Shown here in pieces: positions 37,917 to 47,066 of a stretch of 64,000 bases of DNA. The notes under the pieces are model-generated. The model was not told the DNA's origin. It saw nothing but the letters and a program-made list of their open reading frames with translations, and made no database searches. The DNA comes from JBFHDX01 sp041584475 (lineage in GTDB: Bacteria; Pseudomonadota; Alphaproteobacteria; UBA8366; JADFVY01), in contig JBFHDX010000005.1 of NCBI GenBank assembly GCA_041584475.1, positions 1 through 64,000 on the forward strand. Direction: 5' to 3'. The stretch's first letter is position 1. Each line of letters opens with the position of its first letter. The position numbers were made by a program, and so were the translations under genes.

Positions 37917-38768
37917 ATGATCGATCTCGACCCGCGGCTCAATGCCTACAGATCCGATCTGGCGGACTCCCGACTGCGCGGGCGCGTCGATGCGCCGCGG
38001 TTTGTGGATGGCCGTTGCTGCCGCGTCTCGACCGGAAGCCTTCCCCTGCGCACCGCACCTTCCGCCAGTTCACCGCTCGCCAGCGAGCTTCTGTTCGGCG
38101 AGACGGTGTTGGTATTCGACATCCGCGACGAATGGGCCTGGCTGCAGAACGAATTCGACTCTTATGTCGGCTACGGCCCCGTGTCTGGACTTTGCGATAC
38201 CCTGCCCGATCGGACGCACACAGTCAGGACACTCAGGACCTTTCTCTATCCGGAACCCGACCTCAAGACCCCGCCCCTGGAAATCCTCAGTCTCAACGCG
38301 TCGCTTGCGGTGACCGGGCAGCGCAACGGCTTCAGTGAGCTCGCAGGTGGCGGCTGGGTATGGTCGGATCATCTCGCGGCCTTCGGGGAGCACGAGCGAG
38401 ACTTCGGCGACGTCGCCATGAAGTTCATCGGCACACCTTATCTCTGGGGCGGACGGACGAGTATCGGGCTCGACTGTTCCGCGCTGGTACAGCTGACGCT
38501 TGCCCGCTGCGGCGTGAATGCCCCCAGGGACAGCGATATGCAGGCGCAACAGCTCGGTACACCCATCGCGTTCGAGAGTAGCGAGTCTGTTCTGCGCCGC
38601 GGCGATCTCGTCTTCTGGCCAGGCCATGTCGGAATCTGGCTCGAGCCCGGATCGTTCGTTCACGCGAACGCCGGTGACATGTCGGTGGTCGCGGCGCCTT
38701 TCGCCCAGGTCGTCGCGCGCATCGGTGATGCGACCGGCGACGACGTATCGGCGGTGCGCCGGATCTGA
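37917..38768 (+). CDS. NlpC/P60-family cell wall peptidase with SH3-like N-terminus
   Basis: This is a 283-residue predicted peptidoglycan endopeptidase. The C-terminal domain has the catalytic Cys187 (IGLDCSALVQLT), His237 (WPGHVGIWLE) and His249. Two SH3b-like segments precede it, around residues 35-95 (LFGETVLVFDIRDEWAWLQ) and 100-155 (GGGWVWSDHL). No signal peptide is visible, which is usual for this YgiX/YkfC-like alphaproteobacterial type. A GGAGAGG precedes the ATG. It is convergent with the Sel1 gene, with a 2-bp gap. Confidence 0.93.
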   Translation: MIDLDPRLNAYRSDLADSRLRGRVDAPRFVDGRCCRVSTGSLPLRTAPSASSPLASELLFGETVLVFDIRDEWAWLQNEFDSYVGYGPVSGLCDTLPDRTHTVRTLRTFLYPEPDLKTPPLEILSLNASLAVTGQRNGFSELAGGGWVWSDHLAAFGEHERDFGDVAMKFIGTPYLWGGRTSIGLDCSALVQLTLARCGVNAPRDSDMQAQQLGTPIAFESSESVLRRGDLVFWPGHVGIWLEPGSFVHANAGDMSVVAAPFAQVVARIGDATGDDVSAVRRI

Positions 38769-38770
38769 GT

Positions 38771-39352
38771 TCAATCCGTACAGTCCGGATCGGGCCTCCA
38801 GCGAGCGATCATGTCGGCCGCGCGCGACTTCTCGTCGGCCGTCATGCCGGTTGAGATTGCGGCATTGCGTGCGTTCGCCCAATCGTTTCCGGACTTGCCC
38901 GCGAGGCCAAGCCACAACGATGCTTGCACGGGATCGCGCTCGACCCCAATGCCGCGCGCATAAAAGTCACCGAGGTTCAGCTGGGCGATAACGTGACCGC
39001 ACCGCGCGGCACGGCGATACCACCACGCCGCCGTCGCCTGGTTTCTTCGGACGCCGTTCGCTGTGGCGGTATTGCCGACGAGGCCCGAGAAGTAAAGGTC
39101 GGCGATCGCGGCCTGCGCGTCGCCGTCGCCCGATTTCGCGAGCGGGAGCCACTCCTCGTACGCTGCGCCGTAGTCGCCTGCGTCGTATGCGGCAAGGGCG
39201 GTTTCGAAATCGGCGCGGGCCGGCGCCGCGCCGCTGCCCGAGAGTCCGCCAATCAACAGCCATATCGCCGGTAATGCGCGTGCCAACCGGCCGCCGAAAA
39301 AGTGAGGGGCGGGCCGGGCAGCTTCCCGCCCCCCGAGGGAGGCTCCAGTCAA
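38771..39352 (-). CDS. Sel1-repeat protein, last gene of the NPC-repeat locus
   Basis: This is a 193-residue predicted exported protein. The hydrophobic stretch [20 protein letters not shown] followed by an ARADFE cleavage-like site suggests a Sec signal preceded by a long basic N-region. Sel1-type repeats follow ([61 protein letters not shown]). The start codon is a TTG (39352) that shares bases with the TGA of the upstream P460 gene, implying coupled translation. Sel1 repeats mediate protein-protein contacts, so it may be an assembly or scaffold factor for the proteins encoded just upstream (inference). Confidence 0.82.
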   Translation of the reverse strand: MTGASLGGREAARPAPHFFGGRLARALPAIWLLIGGLSGSGAAPARADFETALAAYDAGDYGAAYEEWLPLAKSGDGDAQAAIADLYFSGLVGNTATANGVRRNQATAAWWYRRAARCGHVIAQLNLGDFYARGIGVERDPVQASLWLGLAGKSGNDWANARNAAISTGMTADEKSRAADMIARWRPDPDCTD

Positions 39353-40500
39353 CGGATCCGATATTCGTCAGGGAGGAACATCATGCTGTCCTGATCCTCC
39401 GCGACGCTGGCGTGACACTCGTAGCAGAACCGCATGCCCGCCGAGTTCCTGCCATTGGTCACGCCGAAAACCGATCCGTTCGGCATTATCATCGTGTATT
39501 TCCAGTTGTAGCTGGCGTTGTTGAAGCCGGCCGGCATCTTCTCCATGATGAAGAGCGGCCCCGGCGATACCCGCCCTCTCGTGTTGACGGCGAAGCTGTC
39601 CTTTGCGAGGACAGAGCCTACGGGCATGGCACCAGATTTCTCGAATGCACCATAGGCCCGCGCTTTGCCGTTCGCGAAGTTCTGCACGTAGCGCCCGCCA
39701 TGCGTGGCCGACTGGTAGGCGACGCGGCTGTAGCGGCGCCAGCCCTGATAGGCGGCGGCGACGGCGTTGCCCGATTTGGTATAGGCCGCCTTCATCGGGC
39801 CCGAGACACAGTCATAGGCCTTCGCCGCCTCCGCCTCGGTCAGTTCAACCGTCGTGCCCGCAGCACACGGGTTGCACGGATTGGCAGCGCACGGATTGCA
39901 GGGGTTCGCGGCCGCGCACGGATTGCACGGATTCGTCGCCGCACAGGGATTGCACGGGTTCTTGGCCGCGCACGGGTTACAGGGGTTCGCGGCCGCGCAC
40001 GGATTGCACGGATTCGTCGCCGCACAGGGATTGCACGGGTTCTTGGCCGCGCACGGGTTACAGGGATTCCGCATCGCCGTCCGGGCGAGGCGCGGAATCA
40101 AGCAGTTGACCGCAGCCGCCGCGCAAGGATTGGCGGCGCATGGGTTGCACGGACTGGCGGCAACGCTCTTCGGCGCGCACGGGTTGCATGGATTCGTCGC
40201 CGCGCAGGGGTTGCAGGGATTCGCTGCGACGGTCTTGGCCGCACAGGGATTGCACGGGTTCGCGGCCGCGCATGGATTGCACGGGTTCTTCGCAGCGCAT
40301 GGATTACACGGGTTCTTTGCAGCGCATGGATTACACGGGTTCTTTGCAGCGCATGGATTACAGGGTGCGCATGCTGCCAGGGCCTGGCCGGCCACGACGA
40401 CGGAAGCACCGCTGATCGCGATACCAGCGGCACCGGCGCCCAACGCCAGCGCCACCGGGATCACGGTGGAGGCCAGCATCCTTGCCTTAAGGGGATTCAT
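39349..40500 (-). CDS. Exported Cys-rich NPC-repeat protein fused to a cytochrome P460 domain
   Basis: This is a 383-residue protein. Residues 1-43 are a Sec signal (long hydrophobic core, cleavage near QALAAC). Next come two blocks of a 9-residue repeat, NPCNPCAA plus K, A or T: eight CNPC pairs, an interruption ([14 protein letters not shown]), then eight more. The rest, from about residue 220, resembles cytochrome P460/c'-beta proteins: [38 protein letters not shown] and the c-type haem site CYECH (CxxCH) near the C-terminus. The P460 domain family binds haem in the periplasm and includes hydroxylamine and NO-handling enzymes. The roughly 16 CxxC pairs have no CH and so are not haem sites; metal binding is plausible but unproven. 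Confidence 0.88.
   Translation of the reverse strand: MNPLKARMLASTVIPVALALGAGAAGIAISGASVVVAGQALAACAPCNPCAAKNPCNPCAAKNPCNPCAAKNPCNPCAAANPCNPCAAKTVAANPCNPCAATNPCNPCAPKSVAASPCNPCAANPCAAAAVNCLIPRLARTAMRNPCNPCAAKNPCNPCAATNPCNPCAAANPCNPCAAKNPCNPCAATNPCNPCAAANPCNPCAANPCNPCAAGTTVELTEAEAAKAYDCVSGPMKAAYTKSGNAVAAAYQGWRRYSRVAYQSATHGGRYVQNFANGKARAYGAFEKSGAMPVGSVLAKDSFAVNTRGRVSPGPLFIMEKMPAGFNNASYNWKYTMIMPNGSVFGVTNGRNSAGMRFCYECHASVAEDQDSMMFLPDEYRIR
39860..40370 (-). repeat. 27-bp coding repeat array encoding NPCNPCAAx
   Basis: Units of 27 bp repeat in register with the P460-fusion gene, in two blocks split near 40075-40130. Within the first block (lower coordinates), an 81-bp segment of three units is duplicated head to tail (39901-39981 and from 39982), with no differences seen. 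At 40279-40366 three near-identical 27-bp units recur. The pattern is in-frame coding repetition. Confidence 0.9.
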
Positions 40501-40620
40501 TGAGTCCTCGCTTGATTGCCAGTGATTCGTCGGCGCCGCGCCGGAGAGCCGAGTCGACGGACGAAGTGCCCGCCGCTTTCTCTCCGGCGCGTGTCGATCA
40601 GCCTGTCGTTCCTCGCAAAC

Positions 40621-40941
40621 CTACTTGTTGGCCGCGCACGGATTGCACGGGTTGCAGGGGTTGCAGGGGTTGCAGGGGTTGACGGCGAGCTTCTTCACCG
40701 CGCAGGGGTTGCACGGGTTTGCCGCCGCGCACGGATTCTTCGCCGCGCACGGATTACACGGGTTCTTGGCCGCACAGGGATTGCACGGATTTTTCGCCGC
40801 GCACGGATTGCTCGGGGCGCATGCAGCGAATGCAGGCTTGCTGACGATCGCACCGGACAACGTCGCCGCGGTCATCCCGGCGCCGACGGCAAGTGCCAGC
40901 GGAATGACGGTCGAAGCAAGCAATCTTGACTTGTAAGGCAT
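40621..40941 (-). CDS. Small exported Cys-rich NPC-repeat protein
   Basis: This is a 106-residue protein from ATG 40941, preceded by GGAGG. It has a Sec signal ([17 protein letters not shown] ... KPAFAAC) closely resembling that of the P460-fusion protein, then ~55 residues of the same repeat ([16 protein letters not shown] ...), ending with [19 protein letters not shown]. Apart from the signal it is essentially repeat, with CNPC pairs throughout. It is likely a paralogue of the repeat half of the neighbour, 120 bp upstream of it on the same strand. No family is recognised. Confidence 0.87.
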   Translation of the reverse strand: MPYKSRLLASTVIPLALAVGAGMTAATLSGAIVSKPAFAACAPSNPCAAKNPCNPCAAKNPCNPCAAKNPCAAANPCNPCAVKKLAVNPCNPCNPCNPCNPCAANK

Positions 40942-41160
40942 CTGGGGTCCTCCCTCTTTATGATGTGCCGAAACCGGCATGAACGTCACGCCACGGACCG
41001 TCCCGCGGCGGACTGCAGTAGCGGTCAGACGGTACCGCCCCGCGCGCGGAGATGCGCATCAAGCCTGATAAACCTGTCGTGAGAGAACGTGAAGTTAGGG
41101 CACGCGTCCGCGCCGCAGCGCGCCGACGCCGACTCGACGGACGGCCGTCGCGGCACCGCT

Positions 41161-42177
41161 TTATCGCGTCCCGACGGTCTCGACCGGTCCCGTTATGTCC
41201 CGCGGCACCAGCGCCGCAGCGGCGCGTACGACCTCCGCGCCGGCTCCCTTGCCACGCGCATTCTCGCTGAGATAGCGTCGCCACGCCCGCGCGCCGGGCA
41301 AGCCGTTGAAGAGTCCCGTCATATGCCGCGTGATGCGGGCCAGAGGGACACCTTCCGACCGTTTCTCCTCGATATAGGGCAGCATCGCCTCGACCACATC
41401 GTGGCGCCTTGCGACATGATGCGGATCTCCAAAAATCCGCGTGTCGGCGCGCTGCAGGATCCATGGATTCTCGTACGCCGCGCGGCCGATCATTACGCCG
41501 TCCAGACGGCCACGCTGGCGTATTGCGTCGTCGAGCGAGCGGATGCCGCCGTTGAGCACGATTTTCAGGTGCGGAAAGTCTGCCTTGATGCGCTCCACAT
41601 AGTCGTAGCGGAGCGGCGGAATCTCGCGATTTTGCTTCGGACTCAGCCCGGAAAGCCACGCTTTGCGGGCATGGATCACGAACGTCCGGCAACCACGCGC
41701 CGCGATCGTGTCGACGAAGGCCGCCAGGCCGTCGTACGAATCGCGATCATCGATGCCGATCCTTGACTTCACGGTGACCGGAACGCGCACACGTTCGGCC
41801 ATCGCCGAGACGCAGTCTGCAACCCGCTCCGGCTCCGCCATCAGGCAGGCGCCGAACCGGCCGGCACTGACGCGTTCGCTCGGGCAGCCGACATTGAGAT
41901 TGATTTCGCAATAGCCGAACGCCTCGCTGGCGCCTGCCGCCGCCGCGAGATCATCCGGATCGGAGCCGCCGAGTTGCAGGGCGACCGGCTGTTCGACGGA
42001 ATCGAAATCGAGATGACGGAATCCGTCGCCATGCAGGATCGCGCCGGCATGCACCATTTCGGTATAAAGCAGTGTCCGTCGCGTGATCGTGCGCAGAAAC
42101 GCGCGACAATGCCGATCGGTCCACTCCATCATCGGTGCAACGGACAGGCGCCGGTCGATCGCTTGGTTCGGCCTCAT
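41161..42177 (-). CDS. dusA: tRNA-dihydrouridine synthase A
   Basis: This is a 338-residue FMN enzyme that reduces uridine in the tRNA D-loop. It shows LSVAPMMEWTDRHCRAFLR at the start, the catalytic cysteine in INLNVGCPSERV, KSRIGIDDRDSYD, VIHARKAWLSGLSPKQNRE (DusA-specific) and LNGGIRSLDD. ATG 42177 gives the family N-terminus; the longer upstream frame overlaps the divergent HD-domain gene and was rejected. Confidence 0.96.
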   Translation of the reverse strand: MRPNQAIDRRLSVAPMMEWTDRHCRAFLRTITRRTLLYTEMVHAGAILHGDGFRHLDFDSVEQPVALQLGGSDPDDLAAAAGASEAFGYCEINLNVGCPSERVSAGRFGACLMAEPERVADCVSAMAERVRVPVTVKSRIGIDDRDSYDGLAAFVDTIAARGCRTFVIHARKAWLSGLSPKQNREIPPLRYDYVERIKADFPHLKIVLNGGIRSLDDAIRQRGRLDGVMIGRAAYENPWILQRADTRIFGDPHHVARRHDVVEAMLPYIEEKRSEGVPLARITRHMTGLFNGLPGARAWRRYLSENARGKGAGAEVVRAAAALVPRDITGPVETVGTR

Positions 42178-42285
42178 GGCCCGAATGTAGGCAAGATCCG
42201 ACGCGACGAAAATGATCTTGGCCTCAAATCGTCGGACCCGTAGAACGGACCAACACGTCCGATACGCATGAGGGGGGCTTCGGAA

Positions 42286-42870
42286 ATGGCGAAGCCGCGT
42301 GCCTGGCAACGCATGTTGAGCGGCCGGCGGCTCGATCTGCTGGACCCCTCGCCCGTCGACGTCGAGATCGAGGATATCGCCCAAGGCCTTTCGCGCGTCG
42401 CCCGGTGGAACGGGCAGACATCCGGCGAATGGGCATATTCGGTGGCCCAGCACTCGCTGCTCGTCGAGACGGTGGCAACCTGCCTGGGACTTCCAGAACG
42501 TTGGCGCTTGGCCGCCCTGTTGCACGACGCGCCGGAATATGTCGTCGGCGACCTGATAACGCCGTTCAAGGCGGCCGTGGGATTTGACTACAGGACGCTC
42601 GAGGCACGCCTGGCGTCTGCGATCCACATCCGCTTCGGTCTGCCGGCGACGCTGCCGAAGACGGTGGTTTCACGACTGAAACGCGCCGACCGCTGCGCCG
42701 CGCGGCTCGAGGCTATCGCGCTTGCCGGTTTCACGGACGCCGAGGCGGGCCGTTATTTCGGTCGCTCGGCGGCGGTCGATTCCCACCGTATCGCACATCT
42801 CCTCGTCCCCTGGCCGCCTGCGCTCGCGAAGCAGCGGTTTCTCAACCGCTTCGCCGAACTCGGCAGTTAG
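42286..42870 (+). CDS. HD-domain phosphohydrolase (YfbR/5'-nucleotidase-like)
   Basis: This is a 194-residue cytosolic HD protein. Metal-binding residues are seen in SVAQHSLLVETV (H) and ALLHDAPEYVVGDL (HD), with a later Asp in KRADRCAARLEA. The family dephosphorylates nucleoside monophosphates, and the exact substrate is not visible. A GGGGGG at 42272 favours ATG 42286 over the in-frame ATG at 42268. It is divergent from dusA. Confidence 0.9.
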   Translation: MAKPRAWQRMLSGRRLDLLDPSPVDVEIEDIAQGLSRVARWNGQTSGEWAYSVAQHSLLVETVATCLGLPERWRLAALLHDAPEYVVGDLITPFKAAVGFDYRTLEARLASAIHIRFGLPATLPKTVVSRLKRADRCAARLEAIALAGFTDAEAGRYFGRSAAVDSHRIAHLLVPWPPALAKQRFLNRFAELGS

Positions 42871-42882
42871 CGCCGCGAATCG

Positions 42883-43485
42883 CTACCGGGTGAAATAGAT
42901 ATCGACGCGACGATTGGCCGCTTCGCCTTCGACGGCGCCTTCCCTGTAGGCCGGGTCCCGGTTCCCGCGCGCCACGAGCTCGACGCGGTCCGGCGGCACG
43001 CCCTGCTCGACCAGCGCGACGGCAACCGCCCTCACCCGCTCCGTCGCCAGCGCGACCGCCGCCGCGCGCGGTCCTCCGGTGGCAACCCGTTCGATACGCT
43101 GGCTGGTGTGGCCGAACAGCCAGACCGTCGCCCTCGACTGCTTGGCGTAGGCGGCCACCTGCTCGAGGACCGCGTGCGACCCGTCATCCAGCGCCGCGTC
43201 GCCCTTCGCGAACTGGATCGCCGCCATGTGGAGCGAACCTGCCGGAGGCCGCTCCGGCGTCGTGCCCGGCCTTGGCAGCGACGCGATCGGGTCTCCGTAC
43301 TGTCCCAGGAGCCTGCGCCGCCGCTTTTCGGTTTCCTCCGGATCGGGGCGCGCGGGCACATCGCTGAGTCGCGGCCAGGGTCGATCGCCGCCGGGCACAT
43401 CGTAGCGGGTACACGCGACCGGCAATGTCAGCAGCGCGACAGCGCAAAGCGCGGCGGCCAATCCGGTAGTGCGGAAACGGATCAA
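42883..43485 (-). CDS. OmpA-family lipoprotein
   Basis: This is a 200-residue lipoprotein with signal GLAAALCAVALLTLPVACTR (lipobox PVAC) and a C-terminal OmpA/Pal-type peptidoglycan-binding domain (IQFAKGDAALDDGS, VWLFGHTSQR, ALVEQGVPPDRVELVARGNR and EGEAANRRVDIYF). It should tether an outer-membrane lipid anchor to the cell wall. The longest frame begins with TTG (43485). It is convergent with the HD-domain gene. Confidence 0.9.
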   Translation of the reverse strand: MIRFRTTGLAAALCAVALLTLPVACTRYDVPGGDRPWPRLSDVPARPDPEETEKRRRRLLGQYGDPIASLPRPGTTPERPPAGSLHMAAIQFAKGDAALDDGSHAVLEQVAAYAKQSRATVWLFGHTSQRIERVATGGPRAAAVALATERVRAVAVALVEQGVPPDRVELVARGNRDPAYREGAVEGEAANRRVDIYFTR

Positions 43486-43673
43486 TGTTCGGAATCCAAT
43501 GACAAATCAGCCGATGACACCACGAATCTGGGGCTGGAAAATCCTACGAAATCCGTGCTATGTCCCGCCAGCGATTTTGGGGAGGGTCCGGAAGGCGGGC
43601 CGCGCGGCGTCCGTCCGGATGTCGGTGCGAGACCCCATCGAACGAACCGATATCAGGGTGAAGGACGGAAGGA

Positions 43674-45470
43674 ATGGCGGACGACACACAGACTACGGAG
43701 CAATCGCCGGACCCGCTTGACTACACGCGCACGATGGCGGCGATCGCCGAGCGCAGCCAGGCGCTCGTTCAGGATTTCCTCAATCGCCAGGCGGAGGGCG
43801 GCGGACTCGGTCACGCCGATCCGCTGAACATCGGCGGCGCGTTCTTCGAGATGACGCGACACCTCATGAGCGACCCGCACAAGCTGGTACAGGCGCAGGT
43901 CGAACTCTGGCAGGACTACATGACGCTCTGGCAGAACGCGACTCGTCGCCTTATGGGGGAGGAGGTCGAGCCGACCATCGCGCCGTCGCATGACGATCGC
44001 CGCTTCAAGGATGCGGCATGGGAAGAGAACAACGTCTTCGACTTCATCAAGCAGTCGTACCTTCTGACCGCTCGCTGGATGCAGAATACGGTCCGCGAGG
44101 TCGAGGGACTCGACGACAAGACCGCGAAGAAGGTCGATTTCTACACCCGCCAGTTTGTCGATGCGATGGCACCGTCCAACTTCGTCATGACCAACCCCGA
44201 GGTGCTCCGCGCAACGATCGAGTCGAAGGGCGAAAACCTCGTAAAGGGGCTTCAGAACCTGCTCGACGACATGGAGCGCGGGCAGGGACGGCTGAAGATC
44301 AAGATGACCGACATCGAGGCGTTCGAAGTCGGCAAGAACATCGCCACGACGCCCGGCAAGGTCGTCTACCAGAACGAGTTGATGCAGCTGCTGCAATATT
44401 CGCCTACGACCGATCAGGTCTACAAGCGTCCGTTGCTGATCATCCCGCCCTGGATCAACAAGTTCTACATTCTCGATCTGCGCGAGAAGAACTCGTTCAT
44501 CCGCTGGGCCGTCGCGCAAGGCCATACCGTGTTCTGCATCTCCTGGGTAAACCCGGACGAGAAACTGGCCGAGAAGACGTTCGAGGACTACATGCACGAG
44601 GGCCCGCTGGCGGCGCTCGACGCGGTCAAACGGGCGACCGGCGAAGACCGGGTGAATGCAATCGGGTACTGCCTCGGCGGCACGCTGCTCGCCAGCATCC
44701 TGGCATGGATGGCCGTTAAGGGCGACGAGCGTATCGCGAGCGCCACCTATTTCACCACCATGGTCGACTTCCGCGAGCCGGGAGAGCTTGGCGTCTTCAT
44801 CGACGAGGCGCAGCTCTCGGCACTCGAGGAGCGGATGAGCGAGCGCGGCTATCTCGAGGGATCCGAAATGGCGACCACCTTCAACATGCTGCGCGCGAAC
44901 GACCTGATCTGGTCGTTCGTCGTCAACAACTACCTGCTTGGCAAGGATCCGTTCCCGTTCGATCTGCTTTACTGGAATTCGGATTCGACGCGCATGCCGG
45001 CGGCGATGCACGCCTTCTATCTGCGCAAGATGTATGTCGAGAACAAGCTCGTCAAGCCGGGCGGTATCAAGCTCGGGGGTGTCCCCCTGGATCTGCGCGA
45101 GATCAAGACGCCCAGCTTCATCCTGTCGACCCGGGAGGATCACATCGCCCCGTGGATCTCGACCTACGAGGCGGTCAAACTCTACTCTGGGCCGGTTACC
45201 TTCACGCTCGCCGCGTCGGGCCACATCGCCGGCGTGATCAACCCGCCGGCGGCCGAGAAATATTCGTACTGGACCAATGCGCGGCGGAGCAAATCCCCCG
45301 ACACCTGGCTTGCCGGGGCGACCGAGCACAAGGGCTCGTGGTGGCCCGAGTGGGACAAGTGGATCGCAAAGCAGGAGAAGGCGAAGGTCCCCGCGCGCAA
45401 GCCGGGCGACGGCAAGCTCAAGCCGCTCGAAGACGCCCCGGGTTCCTACGTCAAGGTCCAAGTGAGCTAG
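43674..45470 (+). CDS. phaC: Class I poly(3-hydroxyalkanoate) synthase
   Basis: This 598-residue enzyme polymerises hydroxyacyl-CoA into PHA storage granules. The nucleophile Cys333 lies in the lipase-like box GYCLGG; the catalytic Asp is in STREDHIAPW and the His in ASGHIAGVINPP. The N-terminal domain (MTLWQNATRRLMGEEVEPTI and FIKQSYLLTARWM) is complete. Length fits class I, in which one subunit suffices. phaA, phaB and phasin genes are not in the window. It is followed by a poorly coding stretch. Confidence 0.97.
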   Translation: MADDTQTTEQSPDPLDYTRTMAAIAERSQALVQDFLNRQAEGGGLGHADPLNIGGAFFEMTRHLMSDPHKLVQAQVELWQDYMTLWQNATRRLMGEEVEPTIAPSHDDRRFKDAAWEENNVFDFIKQSYLLTARWMQNTVREVEGLDDKTAKKVDFYTRQFVDAMAPSNFVMTNPEVLRATIESKGENLVKGLQNLLDDMERGQGRLKIKMTDIEAFEVGKNIATTPGKVVYQNELMQLLQYSPTTDQVYKRPLLIIPPWINKFYILDLREKNSFIRWAVAQGHTVFCISWVNPDEKLAEKTFEDYMHEGPLAALDAVKRATGEDRVNAIGYCLGGTLLASILAWMAVKGDERIASATYFTTMVDFREPGELGVFIDEAQLSALEERMSERGYLEGSEMATTFNMLRANDLIWSFVVNNYLLGKDPFPFDLLYWNSDSTRMPAAMHAFYLRKMYVENKLVKPGGIKLGGVPLDLREIKTPSFILSTREDHIAPWISTYEAVKLYSGPVTFTLAASGHIAGVINPPAAEKYSYWTNARRSKSPDTWLAGATEHKGSWWPEWDKWIAKQEKAKVPARKPGDGKLKPLEDAPGSYVKVQVS

Positions 45471-45603
45471 GCCGGCGACCGCACAGCGTTAATGGGGGAC
45501 CGGCGAGATCTTGCCGGCGATGGTGATGCCCGATCGCGCGTGGTGTCAGGCGCTGTGGGCTGGCCCGACCGCGGTTCGGAGGGCGCTCGGGATTAATTCC
45601 GAC

Positions 45604-46002
45604 ATGACAATAGTCGATCTGCGCTGCCGCGGTGGCTGGTTCGTGCTGCCGCTCACCCAGCTGATCGGTGGCAAGTTGTTGGCTCTCGCCTTCGATCCGC
45701 CATTCCAGGAGGCGGCGCACGCCAGGGTCGACCGGACCTGGCGCTGGCTGCCGCTGCATTGTAGAGCGCGGATGGCCAGTTCGCGGTTGTCAGCTGGCAT
45801 GCGATTGCGCGCAAGGAGACTACGGTCCTGGGTCAGTCGCGCGGGCTATCAGGCCGAAATGCGGATATCGCCGGATGCGATGCGCGATATCATCGAACCC
45901 GCTGTGTTCACGCTTGATACATTTGCAAAGCTTGCGCCCTATTATTACGGCGTTTTGTTCAGGCGTGACAATTCGGGGACGGAATTCGCGAAGCCAGAGT
46001 AG
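45604..46002 (+). CDS. Uncertain small ORF downstream of phaC
   Basis: This is a 132-residue frame from ATG 45604 (the frame opens at 45511). The C-terminal third (SPDAMRDIIEPAVFTLDTFA then KLAPYYYGVLFRRDNSG) looks like a real protein, while the middle is Arg/Ala-rich and less convincing. No domain, signal or strong ribosome site is seen. It is the only candidate in the 568-bp gap between phaC and the second Sel1 gene. Confidence 0.35.
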   Translation: MTIVDLRCRGGWFVLPLTQLIGGKLLALAFDPPFQEAAHARVDRTWRWLPLHCRARMASSRLSAGMRLRARRLRSWVSRAGYQAEMRISPDAMRDIIEPAVFTLDTFAKLAPYYYGVLFRRDNSGTEFAKPE

Positions 46003-46038
46003 ACTGATCCAGCGCCTGCGGTTTTGAATGAGCGGCGG

Positions 46039-46878
46039 TTATTCGAAGAGCTTCAGCGCGTCAGCGTGGCCTTGTTCTGCGGCACGGCGGAGCCATTTCT
46101 CACCTTCGGCCTGATCCTTAGGCACGCCACTACCGTTATAATACATCAATCCGACGTTATACTGGGCGCGTGCATCGCCATTCGTCGCCGCCGCCCGCCA
46201 GAGCCGTACCGCCTCGGCAAGATCCTTCGACCGGCCCTGGCCCTGATAATATAGCACACCTAGCGAGAATTGCGCCGCAGCGACATCTTGCTTGGCCGCC
46301 CGCTCCAGCCAGTTGGCGGCTTCCGCGTAGTCCCGGGGTACACCCTGGCCCCGCATGTACATATTGCCGAGATTATATTGCGCCTCGGGGAATCCTTGCA
46401 GTGCGGCCGCCCGATACCATGCCAGCGCCGTGCCGAAATCGGTCGCGACGACCTTGCCCTCGATGTACATGTTGCCAAGGTTGTTCTGCGCCAGGGCGTT
46501 GCCTTGATCGGCGGCCATCTTGAACCACTTGAACGCCTTCTTGTCGTCCTTTTTCACGCCGATCGCATTGCGATACATGACGGCAAGGTTCGCCTGCGCC
46601 TCGCCGCTGCCCTGCTCGGCGGCGCGCTTGAGAAATCGCAGTGCCTTGCCGGTATCCTGCTTCACTCCGATGCCCTGCAGGTAAAGTACGCCGAGGTTGG
46701 TCAGCGCTTCGGTGTCACCCTTTTCCGCGAGTGGTGTCCATATCTTTGCGGCGGTCTCGTAATCACCGCGTTGTGCTGCCCGCAACGCGTCGTCCAGCGC
46801 GTCGGCTCCGGCAGTTGCTGCCGCCAGCATTGCGCAAAGAAGGAGAACGACCGGAATCGTAACCACTCGTAAGGACAT
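46039..46878 (-). CDS. Exported Sel1-repeat protein
   Basis: This is a 279-residue protein with a Sec signal (VVTIPVVLLLCAMLAAATAGA, cleavage near ADA) and about seven Sel1 repeats of ~36 residues, with units such as EALTNLGVLYLQGIGVKQD, AQNNLGNMYIEGKV and AQYNVGLMYYNGSGVPKD. It is a periplasmic helical scaffold with an unknown partner. It is longer and more regular than the Sel1 protein at 38771. Confidence 0.92.
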   Translation of the reverse strand: MSLRVVTIPVVLLLCAMLAAATAGADALDDALRAAQRGDYETAAKIWTPLAEKGDTEALTNLGVLYLQGIGVKQDTGKALRFLKRAAEQGSGEAQANLAVMYRNAIGVKKDDKKAFKWFKMAADQGNALAQNNLGNMYIEGKVVATDFGTALAWYRAAALQGFPEAQYNLGNMYMRGQGVPRDYAEAANWLERAAKQDVAAAQFSLGVLYYQGQGRSKDLAEAVRLWRAAATNGDARAQYNVGLMYYNGSGVPKDQAEGEKWLRRAAEQGHADALKLFE

Positions 46879-47066
46879 TTCAGTCTTCCCATTAACATGC
46901 CGGCGTCGGGCAGTGGGATTGCAGCTCGCCTGGAATCAGACGCCGGCTCCGCATTCAACCGCATTGGATAATCGGAATTGGGCCACTAAAATGACGTTAA
47001 CGTTCGCGACGGACAGCCAGCATCCCGCATCGCTGGCCGATCAGGGCGAGAGGCCTCGGTGGCCTT

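Noticed and set aside
39860..40370. Regular short repeats that might suggest a CRISPR array
   Set aside because: Units abut without unique spacers, keep the reading frame and encode a constant peptide; no cas genes are present.
39187..40503. Plus-strand frames of 438 and 223 residues with Gly/Arg/His repeats across the NPC-repeat gene
   Set aside because: They lack start signals and known domains and are mirror images of the 27-bp repeats; the minus strand has signal peptides, ribosome sites and a P460 domain with CxxCH.
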